Source: Planctomycetales bacterium 71-10
GTDB lineage: Bacteria; Planctomycetota; Planctomycetia; Isosphaerales; Isosphaeraceae
NCBI GenBank assembly: GCA_001898385.1
Contig: MKTT01000149.1
Span: 1-56,107 of the forward strand
Reading direction: 5' to 3'
DNA length: 56,107 nt
Numbering within the stretch: the stretch's first letter is position 1; the number at the start of each line of letters is the position of its first letter. A program made the translations under genes and the position numbers. The notes beneath the pieces were generated by a model. That model was given only the letters and a program-made list of their open reading frames with translations, made no database searches and had not been told where the DNA came from. Of this stretch, positions 15,237 to 23,670 are shown one piece after another.

Positions 15237-17519
15237 TCAGTTCGCCTGCACCTGGCGCTGGTGCGACAGGACGCTCTCGACGAGCTTCATCTCGGCCAGG
15301 GAGAGGAGGAAGGCCAGGGTGGATTCGGCGCCCTGGTTCTGGTTGATGCGGTCCTCCTGGAGGCCGTCGCGGCAGCCGCCGGAGGAGGCGTCGTACAGCT
15401 CCAGGCCCAGGTCGTTGCCGCCCAGGAACCATTCGAAGGCGCGACGGGCCTCGACGAGCCACGCCGGGTCCTCGGAGGCGTGGTAGGCCTCCAGGCAGGC
15501 GGAGACCATCGCCTGGGCCTCCACCGGCTGCTGGTCGAACTGGGCGCGGACGCCCTCGCGGACGTAGAAGCCGTTGCAGCCGATCGGGCGGAAGCAGCCC
15601 GAGGGCGCCCGGTGATGCCCGGCCAGCCACGAGAGGGCGCCCAGCCCGACCTGGAGGGCCTCGGGGGGGCCGCCGCTGCGGGCGCTGGCGATCAGGCCCT
15701 GGGGGAGCCGGGCGTTGTCGTAGGTCAGGCGGTCTTCGAACCAATCCCAGTCCGCGGACGCGACGGCCCCGTGCAGGGCCAGCAGCTTCTGGGTGAGGAG
15801 GTCGCGGGCCTGGCTCGCCGGCCGGGCCCCGGCCAGGCGGCGGAGGTAGTGGCACACGCCCAGCAGGCCGAACGCCCAGGCCCGGGGCGAGGTCGTCTCC
15901 AGCAGCGCCGGCAGGGCGCGGTCGAAGAGGTCGGAGGCCCAGAATTGCAGGTCGGCCCGCCGCGAGCGGTGGACCAGCGCGCCCAGGACCCAGATCGCCC
16001 GGCCGTGGCTGTCGTCCGAGCCCTCCTCCTCCATCCAGCGGCGGTCGAAGCCCATGAAGTTGCGGAACCGGCCGCGCGCCGGGTTGAAGGCGTAGTTGAG
16101 GAACGCCGCGTAGGTCGAGGCCAGGCGGGCCGTCCGGGGCATCGCCTGGCCGAGCTGCTCCAGCATCGTCGTCAGCAGGAGGGCGCGGGCGTTGTCGTCG
16201 GTGCAGTAGCCCTCGGCCAGGTTCGGGACGGTGAACGTGGCGTGCTGGATGATGCCGGCGGAGTCGCTCATCCTGTCCAGGTGGTCGAGCCGCCACCCCG
16301 GCAGGTCGAGCGGCTGCTCGGCCAGGGTCCGCACCGCCAGGGGCTTCACCGGCACGTCGAGCCGGCTCCGGCGCGCCTGCTGGAACGACTCGACGAACTG
16401 GTGGGCCACCCGCCCCCAGATCATCTCGCGGCCCATCAGGTAGCCGCGCTTGCGCATCGCGTGGCGGCGGGAGTCGTCGCGGAGCAGGTCGCGGATGGCC
16501 GTCGCCAGGGCCTTCGAGTCGCCGAACGGCGTCAGCACGCCGCGGCCGTCGGCCAGCAGCTCCTCGGCGTGCCAGTACGGCGTGGAGACCACGGCCTTGC
16601 CGCAGCCGAAGGCGTACGACAGCGTCCCCGACGTGATCTGCTCCGGGTTCAGGTACGGCGTGACGTAGACGTCGGCCACGCCCAGGAACTCGATCAGCTC
16701 CGGCAGGTCGACGAAGCGGTTGTAGAAGCTGACGTTCTCCCGGATCCCCAGGTTCTTCGCCAGCCGCTCCAGGCCGATCCGGTATCGTTCCCCCTGCTCG
16801 CGCACCAGGTTCGGGTGGGTCGCCCCCAGGACGATGTAGACGAAGTCGGGGAACTCCTCCAGGATCGCCGGCATCGCCTCCAGCATGTTCTCGATGCCCT
16901 TGTTCGGCGAGAGCAGGCCGAACGTCAGGGCGACGAGCTTCCCCTCCACGCCGAACTGGTCCTTGTAGAACGCCGGGTCGACGAACGGCATGTCCGGGAT
17001 GCCGTGGGCGATCAGGTCGACCTTGGACTCGGGCGCCTTCCAGACGTCCAGCAGGAACGCCCTCGCGCGCTCGGTCATCACGATGACGCGGGCGGAGAGG
17101 TCCAGGATCTCGCCCATCACCCGGCGCTGGTCGTGGTCGGGCTCCTTCAGGACGGTGTGGAGCGTGGTGACGATCGGCATCCGCAGGTTGCGCAGGAGCC
17201 GCAGGACGTGGCTCCCGGCCGGGCCGCCGAAGATGCCGTATTCGTGCTGGAGGCAGGCGACGTCGGCGTTGCTGAAGTTGAGGAAGTCGGCCGCGCGGAG
17301 GTAGGAGTCCAGCTCCTTCTCCTCGATCTCGAAGCGGACCTCCGGCGGATAGTCGTAGCCGCCGGGGACGTCGTTCACCGGGACGACGAAGCAGTCGGCC
17401 GACGGGAACTGCGTGGCGACGGAGGTGCAGAGGTCGTGGGTGTAGGTGGCGATCCCGCACTTGCGGGGGAGGTAGTCGCCGATGAACGCGATCTTGCGGA
17501 CGTCGCTGGTACGGTTCAT
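15237..17519 (-). CDS. Two-domain GT4-type glycosyltransferase with C-terminal helical barrel
   Basis: 760 residues. The N-terminal part (about 1-390) is a GT-B fold: IAFIGDYLPRKCGIATYTHD, a nucleotide-sugar region with LVALTFGLLSPNKGIENMLEA, and NPEQITSGTLSYAFGCGKAV with the conserved acidic residue of GT4 enzymes. Residues about 420-760 are an all-helical domain with Trp- and Asp-rich loops (GYCTDDNARALLLTT, FNYAFNP-like, DWDWFEDRLTYDNARL, NQNQGAESTLAF) that resembles an (alpha/alpha)6 glycoside-processing barrel. ATG 17519 has AGGTGA just upstream. It is sandwiched between a small exported protein (17 bases away) and GH130, likely one operon. Cytoplasmic; donor sugar unknown. Confidence 0.88.
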   Translation of the reverse strand: MNRTSDVRKIAFIGDYLPRKCGIATYTHDLCTSVATQFPSADCFVVPVNDVPGGYDYPPEVRFEIEEKELDSYLRAADFLNFSNADVACLQHEYGIFGGPAGSHVLRLLRNLRMPIVTTLHTVLKEPDHDQRRVMGEILDLSARVIVMTERARAFLLDVWKAPESKVDLIAHGIPDMPFVDPAFYKDQFGVEGKLVALTFGLLSPNKGIENMLEAMPAILEEFPDFVYIVLGATHPNLVREQGERYRIGLERLAKNLGIRENVSFYNRFVDLPELIEFLGVADVYVTPYLNPEQITSGTLSYAFGCGKAVVSTPYWHAEELLADGRGVLTPFGDSKALATAIRDLLRDDSRRHAMRKRGYLMGREMIWGRVAHQFVESFQQARRSRLDVPVKPLAVRTLAEQPLDLPGWRLDHLDRMSDSAGIIQHATFTVPNLAEGYCTDDNARALLLTTMLEQLGQAMPRTARLASTYAAFLNYAFNPARGRFRNFMGFDRRWMEEEGSDDSHGRAIWVLGALVHRSRRADLQFWASDLFDRALPALLETTSPRAWAFGLLGVCHYLRRLAGARPASQARDLLTQKLLALHGAVASADWDWFEDRLTYDNARLPQGLIASARSGGPPEALQVGLGALSWLAGHHRAPSGCFRPIGCNGFYVREGVRAQFDQQPVEAQAMVSACLEAYHASEDPAWLVEARRAFEWFLGGNDLGLELYDASSGGCRDGLQEDRINQNQGAESTLAFLLSLAEMKLVESVLSHQRQVQAN

Positions 17520-17536
17520 GTCACCTGGCGAGACGA

Positions 17537-17932
17537 TCAACGGCTGGCCCCGAAGACGGACGCCCGCGAGGGCGTGCAGTGATGCCCGACGTGCACCGCC
17601 GAGGACGCGTAGCGGCCGACGCGGGCGGTCGGGAAGTAGTCCCGGATCGGCGGCCTCGGGGCGGGGCGCTCCGGAGCGGCCGCAACCGGCGTGCCGCTGG
17701 AGGTCCCACGGGGCCGCGACGTATACGGGGCCAGCGGGTCGTCCGCCGGCCGGCCCGGGGCCGCCGCGCGCCGCAAGCCCTGCGCCCGGCGCCCCGAGGC
17801 GGGCTCGCCCGCCGCCGGCCCGCTCGCCGTCCGGCCGAAGTGCGACGCGGGCGCGGACTGGGCCCGCGCCGAGGTCCCGCACGAGCAGAGGACCACGACC
17901 GCGGTCGCGCCGAGGATTCTCGCGACGTTCAT
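17537..17932 (-). CDS. Small exported hypothetical protein
   Basis: 131 residues. MNVARILGATAVVVLCSCG is a signal sequence, with either type I cleavage after ARAQ (residues 22-25) or possible lipidation at a Cys near residue 16-18. The mature part is Pro, Arg, Ser and Ala rich without a recognised domain; it ends near HHCTPSRASVFGASR. It precedes the glycosyltransferase gene by 17 bases and may start that operon. It could be a planctomycete-specific surface protein. Confidence 0.6.
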   Translation of the reverse strand: MNVARILGATAVVVLCSCGTSARAQSAPASHFGRTASGPAAGEPASGRRAQGLRRAAAPGRPADDPLAPYTSRPRGTSSGTPVAAAPERPAPRPPIRDYFPTARVGRYASSAVHVGHHCTPSRASVFGASR

Positions 17933-18042
17933 GGCGAGCACTCCGACCCAGAGGGGCGCCGGCGATGGGGCCGGGCCGAGCCTTACATTACCTCGCGACG
18001 CCGCCCCCCGCCAGGGGTGGCCGCGCGAGCGGCCGTCGCGCC

Positions 18043-18888
18043 TCAGCCCGGATCCATGCCCATCTCGCGCAGGAGGGCCGCCAGCCGATCGGCCCGGGCG
18101 CGCTCCTCGCGGGCGTCGGCCTCGGCCCGGGCGCGTTGGGCGCGCTCCTCGCGGGCGTCGGCCTCGGCCCGGGCGCGTTGGGCGCGCTCCTCGCGGGCGT
18201 CGGCCTCGGCCTGCTCGCGGCGACGGCGCTCGATCTCGGCGATGCGGCGGGCCAGCTTGCGGTCGCGGATGATGTCCTGGACGTGCTGGAAGAGTTCGCC
18301 GTCGGGCCCGCGGAGGACCAGCGAGTCGTCCTCGGGGGGCGTCTCGAACGTGACGCCGAGCCGCGGGCTGGTCCAGCCGTCGGTGGAGGGGATCGGTTCC
18401 AGCCCGCGCGGGCCGCGCCGCCAGCCGTCGAGCCGGCCCGCGGACTCCTCCGGGAAGTAGTAGTAATACTCCTCGACCCCCCGTTCGTCGTAGATCTCCA
18501 GCTTCCGCCGCATCTTCGGGACGGTGTTGCTGGGGGAGTGGATCTCGAAGACGACCTGGGGGGCGTGCCCTTCGATCCACTCCTTGTAGGAGTGCCGCGG
18601 GGCCTTGGGGCGGCCGAAGGCGACGAACACGTCCGGCGCGATGCAGCGCCGGGCGTCGTCGCGGTCGTAATACCAGAGGAGGTCGCAGGCGACGAGGATG
18701 TCGGGGCGGTCGGCGAACAGGGCGTCGAGGCCCTCGGCGATCGTCACCATCCACTTGTACTGCGTCTGGTTGTCGGCCATCGGCTCGCCGTCGCTGTCCG
18801 GAAACCTCGGGTCGAAGGCGTCCCAGAACGGCGGATCGGCGAGGTGGACGGCCCCCGGGGGGGCCGCGTCGCGGTCGGCGGTGCTCAT
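18043..18888 (-). CDS. Uma2 family endonuclease-like protein with tandem-repeat coiled coil
   Basis: 281 residues, complete. Uma2 core: APDVFVAFGRPK, VVFEIHSPSNT, VEEYYYY and SPRLGVTFETP, a PD-(D/E)XK-like fold. GGGAGG sits 5 bases before the ATG. From about residue 222 a 14-residue unit (core ADAREERAQRARAE) is repeated three times, extending a predicted coiled coil before the end MGMDPG. A paralogue sits at 1-738. The YKWMVTIAEGLDALFADRPD segment is shared with the paralogue's QYQWIVTIKEGIAALFADRD. Confidence 0.88.
   Translation of the reverse strand: MSTADRDAAPPGAVHLADPPFWDAFDPRFPDSDGEPMADNQTQYKWMVTIAEGLDALFADRPDILVACDLLWYYDRDDARRCIAPDVFVAFGRPKAPRHSYKEWIEGHAPQVVFEIHSPSNTVPKMRRKLEIYDERGVEEYYYYFPEESAGRLDGWRRGPRGLEPIPSTDGWTSPRLGVTFETPPEDDSLVLRGPDGELFQHVQDIIRDRKLARRIAEIERRRREQAEADAREERAQRARAEADAREERAQRARAEADAREERARADRLAALLREMGMDPG
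18100..18211. repeat. 42-bp tandem repeat, about three copies, inside the Uma2 gene
   Basis: Near-identical 42-base units begin at 18100, 18142 and 18184 (unit start GCGCTCCTCGCGGGCGTC). 42 is a multiple of 3, so copy-number change would lengthen or shorten the coiled coil by 14 residues without a frameshift. Confidence 0.9.
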
Positions 18889-19009
18889 GAGGGCCTCCCG
18901 GGCGTCGATCCGCTTCGAACGTCTCCCGGACTATTCGTAGCACGCCCGCCCGGTCGCCGCCAGCGATCTTGGCCTGGGCGGGGCGAGGGCCCCGGGGATA
19001 CCATGAGAT

Positions 19010-19771
19010 ATGGAGCCCCTCGAACCATCCCCGGCCGCCCCGCCCATGCACGACGTCGCCCGCATCGAACCCCGCGCCGCATCGAACGCCCTCGCGCGCC
19101 GGCTCCGGCCGCTGGAGGGGAAGGAGGCGGGGACGCTGATGGTCCACGAGGTCTACAAGAGCATCCAGGGGGAGAGCACCTTCGCCGGCCTCCCCTGCGT
19201 CTTCGTCCGGCTTACCGCCTGCCACCTGCGCTGCGTGTATTGCGACACGGCCCATGCCTTCAAGCACGGCCGCGCCATGGCCCTCGACGCCGTGCTCGAC
19301 GAGGTCGAGAAGCTCGGCGGCGGGCTGGTCGAGCTGACCGGCGGCGAGCCGCTGCTCCAGGACGAGGCCCATCCGCTCATGGCCGCGCTGGCCGACCGCG
19401 GCTGGACGGTCCTGCTGGAGACCAGCGGCGGGGTCGCGACCGACCGCGTCGACCCCCGGGTCCGCATCATCCTGGACGTGAAGACGCCGGCCTCGGGCGA
19501 GGTCGACGCCAACGTCTGGCCGAACCTCGACCGGCTGAAGCCGACCGACGAGGTCAAGTTCGTCCTGGGCGACCGCCCCGACTTCGACTGGGCCGTCGAC
19601 GTGATCCGCCGGCACGGCCTGGCCGCGCGCTGCCCGATCCTGATGGGCGCGGTGTTCGGCCGGGTCGACCCGACCGAGCTGGCCGGGTGGATCCTGGAGT
19701 CCGGCCTGCCGATCCGCCTCCAGGTGCAGCTCCACAAGATCCTGTGGGACCCGAAGGCGCGCGGCGTCTGA
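19010..19771 (+). CDS. queE: 7-carboxy-7-deazaguanine synthase (QueE), radical SAM enzyme
   Basis: 253 residues. QueE rearranges carboxy-tetrahydropterin to 7-carboxy-7-deazaguanine in the queuosine/7-deazapurine pathway. The SAM cluster motif is C71-x3-C75-x2-C78 (TACHLRCVYCDT), after the substrate-facing SIQGEST. TGGEPLLQ follows, the typical glycine-rich radical SAM strand, then VDPRVRIILDVKTPASGE. The start at ATG 19010 gives a 40-residue N-terminal extension; the ATG at 19046 is equally possible. No other queuosine genes are nearby. Confidence 0.93.
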   Translation: MEPLEPSPAAPPMHDVARIEPRAASNALARRLRPLEGKEAGTLMVHEVYKSIQGESTFAGLPCVFVRLTACHLRCVYCDTAHAFKHGRAMALDAVLDEVEKLGGGLVELTGGEPLLQDEAHPLMAALADRGWTVLLETSGGVATDRVDPRVRIILDVKTPASGEVDANVWPNLDRLKPTDEVKFVLGDRPDFDWAVDVIRRHGLAARCPILMGAVFGRVDPTELAGWILESGLPIRLQVQLHKILWDPKARGV

Positions 19772-19780
19772 CGCCCGGCG

Positions 19781-20020
19781 TCACCAGCCGAACGTCGACC
19801 GCAGGCCGATGAAGTGCTGCACCAGCAGCAGGACGACGACGTATCCCGCCACGCGCAGGAGCATCGCGGAGAAGTTGCCGGCGATCTGCACGACGTCCCT
19901 GCCCGAGGAGACCCGCTCCACGCCGCTGCGCGCGGCGATGAAGGCCCCGGCCAGGAACAGGGTGAGGATCGGCGTCGCGACCGCCGCCACGGCGACGATT
20001 TGCCTGAGTTCCATCTCCAT
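19781..20020 (-). CDS. Small membrane protein of unknown function
   Basis: 79 residues from ATG 20020 (a second ATG at 20014 is possible) with two predicted membrane segments, one near residues 9-29 (VAVAAVATPILTLFLAGAF) and one near 54-70 (LLRVAGYVVVLLLVQHF). A polar linker separates them. No family is recognised. Converges with queE at a 9-base gap; upstream is TatD. Confidence 0.6.
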   Translation of the reverse strand: MEMELRQIVAVAAVATPILTLFLAGAFIAARSGVERVSSGRDVVQIAGNFSAMLLRVAGYVVVLLLVQHFIGLRSTFGW

Positions 20021-20158
20021 CACTCGATCACGCTCCCGCCCGGAGGCGCGGCGACTCGTTCCTGAGGTGCCTTCTCGACGGCGCGAGGACATTGAATGCG
20101 AAATCGCCCCGGCCGTCGAGCCCAAAAATCGTGGGACGGGCCCCGAGAGGTGCAAGTC

Positions 20159-20983
20159 TCAGGCCGGAGCGGCCGGGAGCCGGAAAAGTTCCCGCGCGTT
20201 GGCCGCGACGGCGCGGGCGAGGTCGGCCTCGGGCATGTCCCGGACCTGGGCCAGCTTGCGGGCCGTCCAGGCGACGTTCATCGGCTCGTTGGTCCGGCCG
20301 CGGCGGGGCTCGGGGGAGAGATAGGGGCTGTCGGTCTCCACCAGCAGCCGGTCGATCGGGATCGACGGCGCGACCTCGCGGAGCGCGTCCATCGCCTTGT
20401 TCTTGAAGGTGAGCATGCCCGCGAACGAGATGTGCAGCCCGAGCCCCAGGAATGCCTCGGCCTGGTCGCGGGTCCCGTTGAACGAGTGCAGCACGCCGCG
20501 CACCGGGGCGAAATCCGCCAGGGCGGCGGCGACGTCGGCCTCGCAGTCGCGGCAGTGGACCACCACCGGGAGGTCGCGGTCGCGGGCCAACTCCAAGTGC
20601 CGCCGGAACCACTCCTGCTGGAGCGGGAACGGCGTCCGGTCCCAGTGGCGGTCCAGGCCGGTCTCGCCGATCGCGACCACCTTGGGGGCCCCGGCCAGCT
20701 CGACGATCCGCCGCCAGTCGTCCTCGGTCGCGTCGATCAGGCCGTTGGGCTGATAGCCGACCGCCGCGAAGACCCCCGGATGCTCGGCGGCGATCGCGAC
20801 GACCTCGGCCGAGTCCTCCGCCGTGATCCCGATCGCGACGACCTGATGCACCCCGACCGCCCGCGCCCGGGCGAGGATCGCCGGGAGTTCGGCCCGCAGC
20901 CGCTCGTCCTGGAGGTGGGCGTGGGTGTCGACGAGCGGCCCCAGGTTCGTGAGGGGGCCGACGTGCCTACGTTTCTCGCTCAC
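20159..20983 (-). CDS. TatD family metal-dependent hydrolase
   Basis: 274 residues. TatD-type TIM-barrel nuclease/hydrolase. Metal-site motifs: VDTHAHLQD (HxH), IGETGLD (Glu), VVHCRD (His), LHSFNG and VETDSPYL (Asp). It starts at GTG 20983, overlapping the Fur stop by four bases (GTGA), so translational coupling with the regulator is expected. Family members have been tied to DNA repair and tRNA or D-amino-acyl editing; no specific role here. Confidence 0.93.
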   Translation of the reverse strand: MSEKRRHVGPLTNLGPLVDTHAHLQDERLRAELPAILARARAVGVHQVVAIGITAEDSAEVVAIAAEHPGVFAAVGYQPNGLIDATEDDWRRIVELAGAPKVVAIGETGLDRHWDRTPFPLQQEWFRRHLELARDRDLPVVVHCRDCEADVAAALADFAPVRGVLHSFNGTRDQAEAFLGLGLHISFAGMLTFKNKAMDALREVAPSIPIDRLLVETDSPYLSPEPRRGRTNEPMNVAWTARKLAQVRDMPEADLARAVAANARELFRLPAAPA

Positions 20984-21453
20984 GCTTCTCGCCCGCCTTC
21001 CCGGCCCGGGAGCCGATAGCCCAGCAACTCCAGGCGATAGCCCGTCACCTGGAACCCCCGGCTCCGCAGGTCGTCGGCCAGCGCCGGGTCGAGCCGCTCG
21101 ATGAGCGCGGGGTCGTACTGCGTCGGGAGGTCGTGGATCGCCCCCGTGCGCAGGCAACGGAAATGGTAGTGGCGGTCGCCGCGGGCGTCGTACCGCGTCG
21201 GCCCCCCCGCCGCCTCGGGGTTGAGGCGGTCGACCGCCCCGACGGCCGTCAGCGCCTCGAGCGCCTTGTAGACGGTGGCCAGGCTGATCCGGGGCAGCCG
21301 CGGGCGCACCGCCCGGAAGACCTGCTCCGCGGTCGGGTGCCCGTCCATCGCCGCGAGCTGGTCGTAGACCGCCAGCCGCTGGGGCGTCGACCGCAGGCCG
21401 GCCGCCCCCAGGGCGTCGCTCAGGGCGTCGTGGTCGAGGCGGTTGGACGTCAT
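20980..21453 (-). CDS. Fur family transcriptional regulator lacking the CxxC zinc site
   Basis: 157 residues from ATG 21453. Winged helix with RSTPQRLAVYDQLAAMDGHPTAEQVF and ISLATVYKALEAL, the Fur-family recognition helix. The dimer domain has DRHYHFRCLRTGAIHD where Fur and PerR usually have HHHxxCxxCG: only one Cys is present, so the structural zinc site is at least incomplete. Metal and target are uncertain (Fur, Zur, Mur or PerR branch). Its own promoter region holds a TTGACAG/CTGTCAA palindrome that could be its operator. Followed by tatD (four-base overlap). Confidence 0.88.
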   Translation of the reverse strand: MTSNRLDHDALSDALGAAGLRSTPQRLAVYDQLAAMDGHPTAEQVFRAVRPRLPRISLATVYKALEALTAVGAVDRLNPEAAGGPTRYDARGDRHYHFRCLRTGAIHDLPTQYDPALIERLDPALADDLRSRGFQVTGYRLELLGYRLPGREGGREA

Positions 21454-21523
21454 CGGGCCCCCAGGACGGTCCGGACGGCACGCGCGAAAGCCCGAAGCCG
21501 GTCGCGCGACCGGGACGCCTGCC

Positions 21524-21566
21524 ATTGTCGGGATGCTTGACAGAACTGTCAACATCCGGGTAGGAT
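21524..21566. promoter_or_regulatory. Divergent fur/nusA promoters sharing a palindromic operator-like site
   Basis: TTGACAGAACTGTCAA (21537-21552) is an inverted repeat, 7+7 with AA in the middle. It supplies both -35 boxes. Minus strand toward fur: TTGACA, 17 bases, GACAAT (21524-21529). Plus strand toward nusA: TTGACA (21537-21542), 18 bases, TAGGAT (21561-21566). A protein on the palindrome would cover both promoters. That Fur binds here is inference. Confidence 0.6.
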
Positions 21567-21845
21567 GCATCCGGGCCGGGGCTTCGGTCGACCGGTGGAT
21601 TCAGCCCGGCCCATGCGGGGTCGGGTTCGTCCTTGCGCGGGACCGCCGTGCCATGTCGTGCGGCCGGCGACGCGGAGGACGGCCCGGAGGCGCTGCCTGC
21701 TCGACGGTATCGCGGCAACAACCCGAGCCCCGCCCGACCGACGGGTGAGGCTCGGCTTCGTTGGAGGCCGGCCCATCGGCCGCCCCCCTCGAATCCGCCT
21801 CGCGCACGTCGAGACCACCCGGAAAGCACGCCTCGGAGGGTAGGA
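21567..21845 (+). other. Long untranslated leader of nusA
   Basis: About 280 bases between the putative promoter and the nusA ATG, with no convincing gene. GGAGGG sits 7 bases before the start. Several GC-rich inverted segments are present (for example GGCCGGCCCATCGGCC near 21767) but no known riboswitch pattern was recognised. rimP, commonly upstream of nusA, is absent. Confidence 0.45.
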
Positions 21846-23441
21846 ATGAGCGTCGATTTGGTCCGGATCGTCGATAGCATCCATCGCGACAAGAACATCT
21901 CCAAGGAGATCTTGTTCGAAGGGATCCAGTCGGCGCTCGCCACCGCGGCGCGCAAGCATTACCCCGAGGCGGGCGACATCGAGGTCACGATCGACCGCGA
22001 CACCGGCGCGATCTCGGCCACCAAGGACGGCGAGCGGATGGACCCGGCCGAGCTGGGCCGGATCTCCGCCCAGACGGCCAAGCAGGTCATCATCCAGAAG
22101 ATCCGCGAGGCCGAGCGCGACAGCCTCTTCGACGAGTTCGAAGACCAGCGCGGCGACCTGATGACCGGGACCGTCCAGCGGTTCGAAGGCGGCGCGGTCA
22201 TCGTCAACCTGGGGAAGACCGACGCCATCCTGCCGCGGGGCGAGCAGATCCCCGGCGAGAGCTACCACCCCAACGAGCGGATCCGGGCCGTGATCCTGGA
22301 CGTCCGCAAGGTCGGCCAGCGGGTGAAGATCATCCTCAGCCGGACCCACCCGGACTTCGTCCGGCGGCTGTTCGAGCTGGAGATCCCCGAGATCGCCGAC
22401 CAGACCATCGCCATCCGCGCCCTGGCCCGCGAGGCCGGCTACCGGTCCAAGGTGGCCGTCACCTCGATCGACGCCAAGATCGACGCCGTCGGCGCCTGCG
22501 TGGGCGTGCGCGGGACGCGCATCAAGAACATCGTGGACGAGCTGGGGGGGGAGCGGATCGACATCGTCCGCTGGAACGAGTCGCTCCAGGTCCTCATCCC
22601 CAACGCCCTGCAGCCGGCCGAGATCGACGAGGTCATGCTCTGCCACCTGCTGGGCCGGGCGATCGTCCTGGTGCGCGACGACCAGCTCTCGCTGGCCATC
22701 GGCCGCCGGGGCCAGAACGTCCGCCTGGCGTCCAAGCTCGTCGGCTGGGACGTCGAGATCATGACGGCCGAGGAGCTGGACGAGGTCATCGAGAAGGCCG
22801 TCGCGGCGTTCTCGAAGATCGAGGGGGTCGACGTCGAGCTGGCCGAACGGCTCGTCGAGCAGGGCATCCTCAGCTACGACGACCTGTCCGTGATGGAGAT
22901 CGCCGACCTCGTGGCCACGATCGAGGGCCTGGACGAAGGGCTGGCCGAGGCCGTCGTCGCCCGCGCCGAGGAGCTGGCCGAGGAGCAGTCGGAGGACCTC
23001 CCCCGCCGCAAGTCGGGCCGCAACGCCGCCGCCCTGGCCGACGGCCAGGGCCCGCCCCCGCCGCCGGCCGAAGGCGAGCCGGCCCCCGAAGGCGGAGGCG
23101 AGGAGACCCAGGACCCGGACGACGGGAGCGAGCCGGCCTTGCCCGCCGAGCCTCGCGACGAGATCGACCCCGGGTACGACGAGGTCGGGGACGACGAGGC
23201 GGCGTCGGACTCGGACGAGGCCGACGAGGAGCCGCGGGACCTCGCCCTGGCCGAGGAGACCTCCAACCGGCCCGCCGCCAACGGCCGCGAGGTGACCTCC
23301 CGGCCCAGCGACGCCGACCAGCGCGAGACCAGCCGGCTGGTGACCGACGTCGTCGTGAAGGGGGAGGACCCCCCGACCCTCGACGCCGACCCCGGCCGCG
23401 ACCCGGAGGTCGCCAAGACCGCCGACGACGAGGAATCCTGA
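21846..23441 (+). CDS. nusA: Transcription termination/antitermination factor NusA
   Basis: 531 residues. NusA binds RNA polymerase and modulates pausing, termination and antitermination. N-terminal domain SVDLVRIVDSIHRDKNISKE; S1 domain from about 133 (RGDLMTGTVQRFEGGAVIVNLGK); tandem KH domains with VGVRGTRIKNIVDELGGERID and LAIGRRGQNVRLASKLVGW. A helix-hairpin-helix-like segment (VDVELAERLVEQGI) lies near 335, followed from about 375 by a long acidic, Pro-rich tail absent from Escherichia coli NusA's layout. First gene of a nusA-infB-rbfA cluster. Confidence 0.97.
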   Translation: MSVDLVRIVDSIHRDKNISKEILFEGIQSALATAARKHYPEAGDIEVTIDRDTGAISATKDGERMDPAELGRISAQTAKQVIIQKIREAERDSLFDEFEDQRGDLMTGTVQRFEGGAVIVNLGKTDAILPRGEQIPGESYHPNERIRAVILDVRKVGQRVKIILSRTHPDFVRRLFELEIPEIADQTIAIRALAREAGYRSKVAVTSIDAKIDAVGACVGVRGTRIKNIVDELGGERIDIVRWNESLQVLIPNALQPAEIDEVMLCHLLGRAIVLVRDDQLSLAIGRRGQNVRLASKLVGWDVEIMTAEELDEVIEKAVAAFSKIEGVDVELAERLVEQGILSYDDLSVMEIADLVATIEGLDEGLAEAVVARAEELAEEQSEDLPRRKSGRNAAALADGQGPPPPPAEGEPAPEGGGEETQDPDDGSEPALPAEPRDEIDPGYDEVGDDEAASDSDEADEEPRDLALAEETSNRPAANGREVTSRPSDADQRETSRLVTDVVVKGEDPPTLDADPGRDPEVAKTADDEES

Positions 23442-23453
23442 GCGAGCAGCCCC

Positions 23454-23475
23454 CCCGGCCCGCCCCGGGGCCGGG
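23454..23475 (+). terminator. GC-rich hairpin after nusA
   Basis: CCCGGCCC and GGGCCGGG form an 8-bp stem with a 6-base loop 12 bases after the nusA stop. No T-run follows, so it may be an attenuator or processing site rather than a full terminator. Confidence 0.35.
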
Positions 23476-23590
23476 CCTACCCCACGAATCGAGGATCGCC
23501 GCACTCGACCCCCCAACCGCCCCCCGGAATTTCCGCCGCGAGTCGCCGCGGGCCCGTCGATCGGGCTCGCCGCGCGATCCGGCGCGCCGC

Positions 23591-23596
23591 TACAAT
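23591..23596 (+). promoter_or_regulatory. Possible -10 box (TACAAT) upstream of infB
   Basis: TACAAT matches the -10 consensus at 5 of 6 positions, 75 bases before the infB start, in a 229-base gap. No -35 is recognised at the right spacing. It suggests that infB may have its own transcript. Confidence 0.3.
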
Positions 23597-23670
23597 AGGA
23601 AATATCGAGACGTTCGTATCGCGCCGCGGCCCACGCGGCCGGCCGGAGCCGGTTCCGGGAGGAGTTGCCT

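Noticed and set aside
17933..18042. Promoter for the exported protein-GT-GH130 operon
   Set aside because: Only a weak TAATGT-like -10 was seen and no -35 at a reasonable distance, so it is not listed as a feature.
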